Source: JAYFRE01 sp034926235 (GTDB taxonomy: Bacteria; Pseudomonadota; Alphaproteobacteria; Rhodospirillales; Magnetospirillaceae). From it: a stretch of 12,034 nucleotides of DNA. How positions within the stretch are numbered: position 1 is the stretch's first letter; each line of letters starts with the position of its first letter. Positions 1 to 6,414 of the stretch are shown one piece after another. The translations under genes were made by a program, and so were the position numbers. The notes under the pieces were generated by a model. It saw nothing but the letters and a program-made list of their open reading frames with translations. It did no database searches and was not told the DNA's origin. The stretch lies in assembly GCA_034926235.1 (NCBI GenBank), contig JAYFRE010000031.1:1-12034 (forward strand), written 5' to 3'.

Positions 1-1
1 G

Positions 2-250
2 AAATGGTCGCCGACCAAGGTGCCGGTCGACAACATGAACACGCTCTATGCCAGCCCGTTCGCCATCGTCGGCCTGCGCAGTTCCTTCGCTCTGACCGAA
101 ACCGTCAGCATCTATGGCGAGGCCCGCAACATCTTCGACAAGAGGTATGCTTCCTCGACGCTGACCATCGATGCCGCAACCAGCAACCAGGCAGCATTCC
201 AGCCCGGCGACGGACGCGCCTTCTATGCCGGCATCAAGGCCCGCTTCTAG
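2..250 (+). CDS. TonB-dependent outer-membrane receptor, C-terminal fragment
   Basis: The frame is open from the window edge and ends at TAG 248-250, giving about 82 residues of a C-terminus. The visible pattern is typical of the last strands of a TonB-dependent receptor barrel. There are alternating polar and hydrophobic residues, the phrase VSIYGEARNIFDKRY that is common in the penultimate strands of this family, then FYAGIKARF with a terminal phenylalanine, the signal used for outer-membrane barrel assembly. Such receptors import scarce ligands (siderophores, cobalamin, some sulfur compounds) with energy from TonB-ExbBD. The ABC ATPase gene starts 4 bases after the stop codon, so both probably belong to one uptake operon. 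The ligand cannot be told, because the plug and most of the barrel lie outside the window. The GTG at 20 is internal and not the true start. Confidence 0.85.
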   Translation, partial: KWSPTKVPVDNMNTLYASPFAIVGLRSSFALTETVSIYGEARNIFDKRYASSTLTIDAATSNQAAFQPGDGRAFYAGIKARF

Positions 251-254
251 GCAC

Positions 255-1025
255 ATGACGGACGTGGCCGATTCTCCTCCCCTGCTCGCTTTGGAAGGAA
301 TCGGCCACGCCTATCTGGGGCGCGCCATACTCTCCAACATCAATTTAACCGTGGCGGCAGGCGAAATCCTGGCGCTTCTCGGTCCTTCGGGATGTGGGAA
401 AAGCACTTTGACCCATATCGCGGCGGGCCTGACCGATCCACTGCAGGGAACGGTGCATCGTCGTTACCGGCGCCATAGCATGGTGTTCCAGGAACCGCAC
501 CTTCTGCCCTGGGCCACCGCACGGCGTAACATCGAATATCCGCTCCGAATCGCTCGCATGAACAAAGCTGAACGCTGCAAAAGAGTCGAGGCGGCGGTTT
601 CGCGCGCGGCATTGGTTCCCTTGGATCTCGATAAATATCCAGCCGAGCTGTCGGGAGGAATGCGTCAAAGAACCGCGATCGCGCGCGCCCTGGCCGTCGA
701 ACCCGATTTCGTTTATTTCGACGAACCCTTCACGGCGCTCGACGCGGCGCTGAAACGGCACATGCAGGATCTGGTGATCACAGCCGCATGCGACGCTCAC
801 TTCGGCGCGCTTTTCATCACTCACGACCTGTTCGAAGCCGCCCGCATTGCCCACCGCGTCGTGGTCATGGACCCGCAAGGAAACGGCATCGTCGGAGAAA
901 AAACGATTCCCGGACAACCCGGCAAACGAGACGACGCGATGCTCTACCGGCTCATGGCGGGCTTTATGCGGGAAGACACCCTGTTCCGCCACATCCACAA
1001 CATCGACGAAAGACAGCAGCGATGA
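255..1025 (+). CDS. ABC transporter ATP-binding protein, NitT/TauT (SsuB/TauB-like) type
   Basis: This 256-residue protein carries all ATPase motifs in order. Walker A is GPSGCGKST (43-51), the Q-loop Gln is 79 (VFQEPHLLPW), the ABC signature is LSGGMRQR (132-139), Walker B is FVYFDEP (152-158, with catalytic Glu157) and the switch His is 190 (ITHD). VFQEPHLLPW and the total length fit the nitrate/sulfonate/taurine importer group. It would energise an inner-membrane permease fed by a periplasmic binding protein, but neither partner is present. I chose ATG 255 because it lies 4 bases after the receptor stop and gives the family's usual N-terminus; the frame is also open further upstream inside the receptor gene. 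The stop overlaps a following ATG at 1022 (ATGA), so a coupled gene, probably the permease, once followed. The substrate is unknown. Confidence 0.9.
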   Translation: MTDVADSPPLLALEGIGHAYLGRAILSNINLTVAAGEILALLGPSGCGKSTLTHIAAGLTDPLQGTVHRRYRRHSMVFQEPHLLPWATARRNIEYPLRIARMNKAERCKRVEAAVSRAALVPLDLDKYPAELSGGMRQRTAIARALAVEPDFVYFDEPFTALDAALKRHMQDLVITAACDAHFGALFITHDLFEAARIAHRVVVMDPQGNGIVGEKTIPGQPGKRDDAMLYRLMAGFMREDTLFRHIHNIDERQQR

Positions 1026-1042
1026 CCTTGGACTCGCCTTGA
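1022..1042 (+). pseudogene. Start-codon remnant of a coupled gene, probably the ABC permease
   Basis: ATG 1022-1024 overlaps the ATPase stop codon as ATGA, the usual arrangement for a translationally coupled ABC permease. The frame reads M-T-L-D-S-P and then meets TGA at 1040-1042. From about 1037 onward the sequence belongs to an IS3-type element on the other strand. The native gene therefore seems to be lost after about five codons. That it was a permease is inferred only from the usual order of such operons. Confidence 0.4.
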
Positions 1043-1101
1043 ACTCGTCGCTGAAATTGCCTTTGCCCATCTCGGCCTCCTTGCCTCAAAATTAGAGGAC
1101 A
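1038..1101 (-). mobile_element. IS3-family element, 5' end remnant (left end plus first codons of OrfA)
   Basis: Read on the minus strand, the block starts at 1101 with TGTCCTCTAATTTTGAGGC, which has the TG start expected of an IS3-family terminal repeat. An AGGAGG ribosome binding site follows (1075-1080), then ATG at 1070. The first 11 codons read MGKGNFSDEFK, the opening I recognise from a common group of IS3-family OrfA transposases (HTH_Tnp_1 type). The match stops at about 1037, where the sequence turns into the end of the ABC operon. The element is thus reduced to 64 bases and cannot transpose. It marks a deletion junction that removed the rest of the IS and the downstream ABC genes. 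No second copy of the repeat is visible here. Confidence 0.6.
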
Positions 1102-1217
1102 AGGCATCTACCATTCTAAAGGCTATTCATTCCACACTATGGAAGTTAAACATCCCTCATAAGAGATTTTAAGATCGCCCGTTAGGATGAACTTAATGCC
1201 ACCCATTAGTGTCGCGA

Positions 1218-1733
1218 TTATTTAGCTATCAACGAAAAATCGCACCGGAAGGGGGATTGTCGTTCGTCCTGCGGTGAGAATCTGGGGGCCGGACCAAGCT
1301 GGCGTTGGCTGACGAAATGCTCCGTCTCTTCGTAGCTCAAAGCCCTAATCGGTGGGCCGTGAAATATGCTTACGTCACCAGCACCCACCAAAATTCCATA
1401 AACCTTATTCGCCTCAAGGTGCAAAGGAAGCGGATCTGAATCAAAAAATCCAATGTTATATATCAGAGAGTACTCTCCTGGTTTCAGGCAATAAGCATTG
1501 AATTTATTCCCATAAATAAATCCAAGCGTTGTCTTTATTCCAGAGTACATCTGCAGTTTTCCAGATAGAACTTCGTTAGCGTTAATCACATAAAGAATAG
1601 CCTTGCCTTGAGGGGCTTTCAGCTGGCGTAAGGCGCTCTCACGTGCAGAAAATTCGCTATAGTCTGGTTCCTTGGGCACGGTGCATGCTGAAAGCGTCAG
1701 CACGACAAATATCATGCAGGAAAAATTCTTCAT
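1218..1733 (-). CDS. Small putative lipoprotein (DUF2846-like)
   Basis: The protein has 171 residues from ATG 1733. It opens with a lipoprotein signal peptide: a short basic start (MKN), a hydrophobic core (MIFVVLTLSA) and the lipobox LSAC with the acceptor Cys at residue 17, followed by TVPKEPD. It is therefore likely exported and lipid-anchored. The mature part has a KAILYVINANE stretch and a later CLKPGEYSLIYN stretch, which recalls the small beta-rich DUF2846-type lipoproteins; this match is from memory and weak. A TTG three codons upstream (1742) is in frame, but GGTAAG sits better for the ATG. The gene is noticeably richer in A+T than its neighbours and stands alone on this strand, so it was probably acquired separately. 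Its function is unknown. Confidence 0.65.
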   Translation of the reverse strand: MKNFSCMIFVVLTLSACTVPKEPDYSEFSARESALRQLKAPQGKAILYVINANEVLSGKLQMYSGIKTTLGFIYGNKFNAYCLKPGEYSLIYNIGFFDSDPLPLHLEANKVYGILVGAGDVSIFHGPPIRALSYEETEHFVSQRQLGPAPRFSPQDERQSPFRCDFSLIAK

Positions 1734-1751
1734 TTTAGCCAAACTTACCAG

Positions 1752-1786
1752 ATTATAATTATAGCATCATTTTAAACTAAAGAACT
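1752..1786 (-). promoter_or_regulatory. Possible promoter of the lipoprotein gene
   Basis: On the minus strand two perfect TATAAT hexamers lie side by side (1758-1763 and 1752-1757), 19 to 25 bases before the ATG at 1733. Either could be a -10 box and would give a short leader. No good -35 hexamer stands at the right distance (TTAGTT or AGTTCT). The surrounding A+T richness makes chance matches likely. Confidence 0.3.
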
Positions 1787-2040
1787 CATCAGCACAAGCC
1801 GCGCCACTTTTAAGTATGTGGATGAATAGTCCCTGCACGAAATCGGCCACCGCTACAGCCAGTTAAACGATGATTATCTGAATTGCGCGCTATCGACAGG
1901 TTTTCTGAACCGTTAGGCGGCCAGTGTTCTGGCTGGTGCGACTGCGGGCGCCCCATCGCCAAGATCGAACGCATCGACCACAAAAGGGGAATGGACATCA
2001 CCAACTCTATACCCGTGCCTCCGCACTTATATGGCGGATG

Positions 2041-2085
2041 CATGACTGCCGACCTTGTCATGGGCGGCTAGATAGCCTGACGTCA
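2041..2085. repeat. Cluster of three dyads
   Basis: Three inverted repeats follow each other within 45 bases: CATGAC/GTCATG (2041-2046 with 2057-2062), GGCTA-GA-TAGCC (2066-2077) and the perfect palindrome TGACGTCA (2078-2085). Short dyads occur by chance, but three in tandem in a gene-free stretch could be a protein-binding or recombination site. Confidence 0.35.
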
Positions 2086-2226
2086 TTCATGATTTTCAAA
2101 AGGATACAGGAACAAGACCACATTACCCTGGTTTCGTTCGCTCCAAACTGCATGGGTTCTCATGCTTCAGTTTGGCATCTGTTTGGGACGAAGCGGCAAT
2201 GATGCCGAAAACTCTAAGCTAACTCA

Positions 2227-3285
2227 TTGAGAAAGCTTGGCGCCCCCAAGGGCGTCGATCCCGCACCCTTCGCCCGCTGGGCCGGCGATCCGGCCCAGGC
2301 TTCCGCCCCGGTCGAGATGTCGCCCGAGCGGGAATTCGCCCAAGCCCTGAAGGACCATGGCCTGGCCCTGGAAGGCCCGCCGATCATGGACGGCAAATGG
2401 CATGAGGTTCCGGTCCAGGGTGATCGAAAAAAGATGTCCGGCTCTTACCGCGCCTTCCTCGATGGCCGCCCAGCCGGGACCATCACCAATTACAAGGCCG
2501 ATGGTCCGGTCAAATGGGTAGCGACCGGCGCGGCGCTGGATGAGGCGACCCGCGCCCAGATCCAGGCCGAAGCCGCCCAGGTACGCGCCGCCCGGGAAGC
2601 CGAACGCGCCAAGGTTGCGGAAGCCGCGGCCAAGAAAGCCTACGGCGTGTGGGAAAATCTGCACCGCGCCGCCACCCCGGAGAATTGCCCGTACCTGGCG
2701 GAAAAGGGTGTCAAAGGCCATGGCGTGAAGGTCGATAAGGACGGCCATCTGGTGGTGCCAGCGCGCGATGCCGACGGCAAGCTCTGGACGATCCAGATCG
2801 TTCACGAGGACGGAAAGCGCTACATCAAGGAAAGCCAGAAAGCGGGGAGCTTCCACGTCATCGAGCCGTCCGGCAGAGGCTCGCTGGCCGCGACCGGCAA
2901 TGGCCCCATCGTCATCGCCGAAGGGTACGCCACGGCGGCCACGATCCATGAGGCGACCGGCATGCCGGCGGTCGTCGCGTTCGATTCCGGCAATCTGAAG
3001 CCCGTGGCCGAGGCGATCCGCGCCGCCAACCCCGAACGGGAAATCATCATCGTGGCCGACAACGATCACGCCAACATCCACGGCAATGTCGGGATGAAGA
3101 AAGGCGAGGAAGCCGCCCAGGCCGTGGGCGGCGTCATGGTCGCGCCCAAGCTGACGGTCGAAGAGAAGGAGAAGGGCCTGACCGACTTCAACGATCTGGC
3201 CCAGAAGCGCGGCAACGCTGCCCTGCGCAACAGCTTCCGCATGGCCCTGGAACAATCCCGGGGACCGCAACGAGGCGTGGCGTGA
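2227..3285 (+). CDS. TraC-type plasmid primase / Toprim protein, N-terminally truncated
   Basis: The frame encodes up to 352 residues. A Toprim domain is clear: IVIAEGYATAATIHEA contains EGYATA (catalytic Glu at residue 232), the hallmark of RP4 TraC-type and phage P4 alpha primases, followed by IIIVADNDHAN with the D-x-D acidic pair (278 and 280). Upstream are an all-basic/acidic helical stretch (about 105-140) and a beta-rich segment (YLAEKGVKGHG...LVVPARDADGKLWTIQ) usual before this Toprim. Such primases prime the transferred strand in recipient cells. The start is unsatisfactory: an in-frame TAA lies at 2215, TTG 2227 has no ribosome binding site, and related proteins carry a longer N-terminal region, often ArdC-like. 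I read this as a gene whose 5' part was lost at about 2226; translation could still begin at an internal ATG such as 2317. It heads the mobilization block. Confidence 0.8.
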   Translation: MRKLGAPKGVDPAPFARWAGDPAQASAPVEMSPEREFAQALKDHGLALEGPPIMDGKWHEVPVQGDRKKMSGSYRAFLDGRPAGTITNYKADGPVKWVATGAALDEATRAQIQAEAAQVRAAREAERAKVAEAAAKKAYGVWENLHRAATPENCPYLAEKGVKGHGVKVDKDGHLVVPARDADGKLWTIQIVHEDGKRYIKESQKAGSFHVIEPSGRGSLAATGNGPIVIAEGYATAATIHEATGMPAVVAFDSGNLKPVAEAIRAANPEREIIIVADNDHANIHGNVGMKKGEEAAQAVGGVMVAPKLTVEEKEKGLTDFNDLAQKRGNAALRNSFRMALEQSRGPQRGVA

Positions 3286-3299
3286 CCGACAGGAAAGCG

Positions 3300-3330
3300 C
3301 GCCGTCCCCGGGCGGCGGGCTTCGCCCTTT
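3300..3330 (+). terminator. Possible terminator hairpins after the primase gene
   Basis: CGCCGTC (3300-3306) can pair with GGGCGGCG-type sequence at 3311-3317 (one G-T pair), and GGGC-TTC-GCCC (3317-3327) forms a second small hairpin followed by TTT and, after a gap, TTTTT (3337-3341). The two hairpins compete and the T-run is not directly adjacent, so termination may be weak or absent. Confidence 0.3.
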
Positions 3331-3349
3331 CAGGACTTTTTGCTATCAT
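3321..3349 (+). promoter_or_regulatory. Possible promoter for the mobilization genes, overlapping a possible nic site
   Basis: TTCGCC (3321-3326) and TATCAT (3344-3349) are 17 bases apart and lie 40 bases before the ATG at 3389. The -10 is fair and the -35 poor. The same stretch reads TATCATCCGG, similar to the IncP-type nic core ATCCTG, so it might also be part of an origin of transfer, which in such plasmids often coincides with mobilization promoters. Confidence 0.25.
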
Positions 3350-3388
3350 CCGGAGCGTGCCAATGCCCCCCCTTATTGGAGCCTGATT

Positions 3389-3640
3389 ATGAGCCGCCTG
3401 ACCCCCGAACAGTTCGCGCAACTCACGCCCAACGGCCAGTTGCTTCACCGTGTCCGCAAGGCCATGGAGCGCGGCGATTATGAGACCGCCCGCGAGCTGC
3501 GCAAGGGCGTGATCTATCCGGCGGAAGCCCTGTTGGCCGCGAAGCGGAACATGGGCGCGGATTGGATCCGGAAAGAGGGTCTGAAGACAGAAACGGCAGA
3601 GGCGGAATATGGAAAAGACTGGCTTGATCGGGATATTTAA
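3389..3640 (+). CDS. Small conserved-looking hypothetical protein in mobilization block
   Basis: The 83-residue product is not one I recognise. It is mainly helical and charged, with no signal peptide or membrane segment, and contains the helix-turn-helix-like spacing LLHRVRKAMERGDYETAREL near its middle, which looks more like a protein-interaction helix pair than a DNA reader. ATG 3389 has a GGAG ribosome binding site (about 3378-3381) at good distance. The 3' end overlaps the next gene by 32 bases in another frame, so the two are probably co-translated. Its place between a primase and mobC suggests an accessory role in plasmid transfer, but that is inference from position only. Confidence 0.7.
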   Translation: MSRLTPEQFAQLTPNGQLLHRVRKAMERGDYETARELRKGVIYPAEALLAAKRNMGADWIRKEGLKTETAEAEYGKDWLDRDI

Positions 3641-4172
3641 CCAGATCCTTCTTGATGAACGCGCGGCCTGGGTCGAACACCAGAAAGCCCCGACCGCCGA
3701 CGAGTTGAAAGAACAGCGCCAGCTTGTTCTCTCCCACCTTCAAAAGATCGGCCAGGGCAACGATATCGGGTTGATCCTGGCCACGGAAAAAGCCCTTCTC
3801 GTCAACGACGCCACCCTTTACGCCAACAGCCCGGCGATGAAGACCAGCCTCAAGACGGCGCTGAAGGAATTGGAGGCGGCGGAAAAGAGCCTACCCCTGG
3901 TCCAAAACCCCACCCTGTATCAGGCCGTCGATACCGCGCACGGCCACCCCAAAAGCCGCACCGGTGGACTGCCCAATGATGCCGTCCGCCGCTTCTGCTC
4001 CTCCCAGGCGGCGCGGCTCCTCAACATGGACAAATCCCGCCTCGATGCTGATGAAAAGAAGATCGTCGAGGCGCGGAAACGCAATATGCGCTCCGCCGAA
4101 AAAAGCTACGCGCTGCTTCAGCGCCAGGCGCTCGGCTTAGGCCAGGAACAAAGCCAGGGTCTCTCGCGGTAG
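3609..4172 (+). CDS. Hypothetical protein of the mobilization operon
   Basis: This 187-residue protein is soluble and strongly helical. The first half has the leucine- and charge-rich pattern of helical bundles (ADELKEQRQLVLSHLQKIG, SLKTALKELEAAEKSL). The second half is basic, with GHPKSRTGGLPNDAVRRFC and KKIVEARKRNMRSAEKSY, so nucleic-acid or relaxosome contact is possible. I do not recognise a family. ATG 3609 follows GAGGCGGA and lies inside the end of the preceding gene. mobC starts 8 bases after the stop, which includes the AGGAGG that serves it. I infer co-expression with mobC and the relaxase and a part in relaxosome assembly or its control; there is no direct evidence. Confidence 0.7.
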   Translation: MEKTGLIGIFNQILLDERAAWVEHQKAPTADELKEQRQLVLSHLQKIGQGNDIGLILATEKALLVNDATLYANSPAMKTSLKTALKELEAAEKSLPLVQNPTLYQAVDTAHGHPKSRTGGLPNDAVRRFCSSQAARLLNMDKSRLDADEKKIVEARKRNMRSAEKSYALLQRQALGLGQEQSQGLSR

Positions 4173-4180
4173 GAGGGGCC

Positions 4181-4555
4181 ATGGCGACGACACGCAAGCG
4201 CCTGCTCGTCTCGTTTACGGACGAGGAACGCGCCCAGGTCCAGGCGCTCGCCGATCAGGTGCGCCTGTCCGTTTCCGAACTCCTGCGCCGTCTGGTCCTC
4301 GGCCAGCGTCTCCCCGACGCCGAACAATTCGTGGCAGCACAGGCGATCCGGAATTTGCTCAAGGTCAATGCCGACCAGGCGCGCTTAGGCAATCTCTTGA
4401 AGATGGCCCTGGACGATGCCGACGGGGATTTCCCGCCGGCGACGGTCGCGCGCATCGAAGGGTTGATGGCGGCGATCCACGCTGCCCAGGCCGAGCTTAA
4501 GCAGGCCGTGGCCGAGATCCATTATCAGGCTCACCCAAGGGCGAAACGAGGATGA
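4181..4555 (+). CDS. mobC: MobC/TraJ-like relaxosome accessory protein
   Basis: The 124-residue product starts MATTRKRLLVSFTDEERAQVQAL and continues with LSVSELLRRLVLG (about 29-41). This beta-strand plus two-helix layout is the ribbon-helix-helix DNA-binding fold of MobC/TraJ proteins. A helical second half ends in a basic tail. In MOBP plasmids such proteins bind near the origin of transfer, help open the strand and bring in the relaxase. The usual LNQIAR-type stretch of MobC is only loosely kept (ADQARLGNLLKMA). The start is well supported by AGGAGGGGCC directly before ATG 4181. The stop TGA overlaps the relaxase ATG (ATGA, 4552-4555), so the two are coupled, the order expected for mobC and its relaxase. 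Confidence 0.8.
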   Translation: MATTRKRLLVSFTDEERAQVQALADQVRLSVSELLRRLVLGQRLPDAEQFVAAQAIRNLLKVNADQARLGNLLKMALDDADGDFPPATVARIEGLMAAIHAAQAELKQAVAEIHYQAHPRAKRG

Positions 4556-6414
4556 TCGCCAAGCGCATCCCCAGAAAGCCGGATGTTCGGGACGATTTCT
4601 CCAATCTCGGCCGCTATGTCGCCGCCGCCCGCGAAAAGGGCGAGAAGCTCGATAAGTTCTGGATCTCCAACTGTGACGCCGGCGACGGCCTGGACGATCT
4701 TGAAACCGCGCTGATCGAGGCCGAAGCGACACGGGCGATGAAACCCAGGATCAAGGACAAGACCTATCACCTGGTCGTGTCCTTCCGTCCGGGCGAACAG
4801 GAAAAACTCGCGGCCAAGGATCTGAAGGACATCGAGCGCGCCTATGCCGAGGCCTTGGGCTATGCCGATCATCAGCGCATCGCCGGCACCCATATCAATA
4901 CCGATCATTTCCACATGCATGTGGCCATCAACAAAATCCATCCAACTTCGCACCGCTGCCACACGCCCAAGCGCGACTTCTTCGCCTTGGCGGCCGTCAG
5001 CCGCGCTATGGAGCAGAAATACGGGCTTCAGATAGACGCCGGCATCGAGGGCGATCGCTCGCCGGAGGGACTTTCGGCCCGCTCGCGCGATTTCGAGGCC
5101 AAGACCTGGCAGCAGAGTTTCGAGGGCCATCTGAAGGAGCATCGCGACGAGATCCGCGAGTTGGTGAAGACGGCCACGAGTTGGGCCGAGCTGCATGAGG
5201 GATTGGCCGATTACGACGCTGAACTCAGGAAACGCGGCGCCGGGCTGGTGTTCCGCCAGATCGGCGGCAAGCGCATGACCAAGGCGTCGGCCATCGACCG
5301 GGCTTGCGCGCTGAAAGCGCTGGAAAACCGGCTGGGGCCGTATGAAGCCCCGCCAGAAAGGAAGCCGGAGCGGACGAGGCCAGTCCTTCCTCCGCCCCAA
5401 CCGCCGAAGAACCCTTACCGCGCCAAGCCCTTGACCCGGCATCCGGCGACGTCGCAGCTATGGCGGATCTATTCCGGCGCGCGAAGCGCCACGCCCAAGC
5501 GGCCCGGCTTCCTGGCCCGAAACGTCTTCAGCGCCTCGGCCTGGCGCGACTACCTGATGGCCGACGCACACAAGGACGCCATGAGCATGGCGATCCTGGT
5601 TTCCTATAAGGAGTTCCTGAACCTCATCGAGGAGACGGTCGAAGATCTTCTGCCCCGCACGTCGAAGCCCTATCGTGCGCCGGCATCCCTGAAGCCGGTC
5701 TTCAACAGCTGGTTCAAATCCTCGCCCTGGACGCCGCCGGCAGCTCCGGCCGGCCTCGATCTCGAAGCCCTCGGGCTGAAGGCCGATGAGGCGGGCCGGG
5801 TGCTGTTTCCGCTGCGCGACCCGGCCGGCCATATCTGGGCGCTGCGCGCCCTCGACGGCCAGGGCCGGCGCTGCGAGATCGGCGACGCGACCGTCCGCCC
5901 GGATCTCGCACACATCATCGATCCGGATCGCTGTTTCGCCGGGCCGGAACGCTATACAGGCCCGATCATCGTCACCGCTGATCCCCTCGCCGCCCTGGCC
6001 CTGCACAAGGAAATGGGTGCGCCGGCGGTCCTGGTCGCCTCCGAGAAAGACCTAAAAACTCGCGTCCGCGAGCTGCGAACCCAACACCCCTACAGCCCGA
6101 TCACGGTCGCCGCCGCCGGCGTCAGCCGTCAGGCCACCTGGGCGGCGAATCTCGCCGACGAAAAGCTGCGCGTCATCGATGCGGAACAGACGATACAGAA
6201 CTGGATATTGGCTGAAGCGGCCAAAGGCCGACCGGTCGAGGTCGATATCGACCGGGCCGTAGAGATGGGTGCGTTTGTTGAAGACGCCCTGTCCGTGGAA
6301 GAAGCGCAGGACTCCATCCAGCATCCCCCGGCCAAGCAGAAAAAAGCGCCCAAGCGCGCTCCGAAGAAATGCCGGACGAAACCCGTCCCGCCTGGGCATG
6401 GAATGGGCTTTTGA
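4552..6414 (+). CDS. MOBP-type (TraI-like) relaxase with Toprim-like C-terminal region
   Basis: The 620-residue protein is a mobilization nicking enzyme. Motif I is FSNLGRYVAAA with the presumed nucleophile Tyr22, at the same position as in RP4 TraI. Motif II is HLVVSFRPGE (Ser77). Motif III is HINTDHFHMHVAIN, giving the metal-binding histidines 114, 121 and 123 and Asn127. It would nick one strand at oriT, stay bound to the 5' end and re-join it after transfer. A proline- and basic-rich linker follows (about 283-310). Residues about 375-530 (VLFPLRDPAGHIWALRALDG, then GPIIVTADPLAALALHKEMGAPAVLVA) resemble the region around a Toprim domain, but without the EGYATA and D-x-D residues. It is probably a non-catalytic domain like those of other large relaxases. 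The tail is lysine-rich. It looks intact. No coupling protein or pilus genes are in the window, so transfer would rely on others or on genes outside. Confidence 0.88.
   Translation: MIAKRIPRKPDVRDDFSNLGRYVAAAREKGEKLDKFWISNCDAGDGLDDLETALIEAEATRAMKPRIKDKTYHLVVSFRPGEQEKLAAKDLKDIERAYAEALGYADHQRIAGTHINTDHFHMHVAINKIHPTSHRCHTPKRDFFALAAVSRAMEQKYGLQIDAGIEGDRSPEGLSARSRDFEAKTWQQSFEGHLKEHRDEIRELVKTATSWAELHEGLADYDAELRKRGAGLVFRQIGGKRMTKASAIDRACALKALENRLGPYEAPPERKPERTRPVLPPPQPPKNPYRAKPLTRHPATSQLWRIYSGARSATPKRPGFLARNVFSASAWRDYLMADAHKDAMSMAILVSYKEFLNLIEETVEDLLPRTSKPYRAPASLKPVFNSWFKSSPWTPPAAPAGLDLEALGLKADEAGRVLFPLRDPAGHIWALRALDGQGRRCEIGDATVRPDLAHIIDPDRCFAGPERYTGPIIVTADPLAALALHKEMGAPAVLVASEKDLKTRVRELRTQHPYSPITVAAAGVSRQATWAANLADEKLRVIDAEQTIQNWILAEAAKGRPVEVDIDRAVEMGAFVEDALSVEEAQDSIQHPPAKQKKAPKRAPKKCRTKPVPPGHGMGF

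Larger units (their letters stand above)
1743..2226. other. Long stretch without a convincing gene
   Basis: No frame here gives a recognisable protein. Frames of 62 to 92 codons exist on both strands (for example 1883-2071 plus and 1810-2061 minus), but they overlap each other, lack good ribosome binding sites and resemble nothing I know. The first part (to about 1880) is A+T-rich like the lipoprotein gene, and the rest is richer in G+C. A cluster of short inverted repeats lies at 2041-2085. The truncated primase begins at the right edge, so the stretch probably holds at least one recombination junction. Confidence 0.5.

Noticed and set aside
345..1070. 241-codon minus-strand frame
   Set aside because: Its first 11 codons are the real IS3 OrfA start, but the rest is the antisense shadow of the ABC ATPase. 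It is not one gene.
1810..2202. Overlapping frames on both strands (1810-2061 minus, 1883-2071 plus, 1924-2202 plus)
   Set aside because: They overlap one another, lack good ribosome binding sites and resemble no family. The CxC-like stretch in 1883-2071 alone is not enough to call a gene.
2224..3270. 348-codon minus-strand frame opposite the primase
   Set aside because: It is the mirror of a GC-rich coding region; the plus strand carries clear EGYATA and D-x-D motifs, and the minus frame has no recognisable domain.
4531..5442. 303-codon minus-strand frame opposite the relaxase
   Set aside because: Antisense shadow of the relaxase catalytic domain, without motifs or a ribosome binding site.
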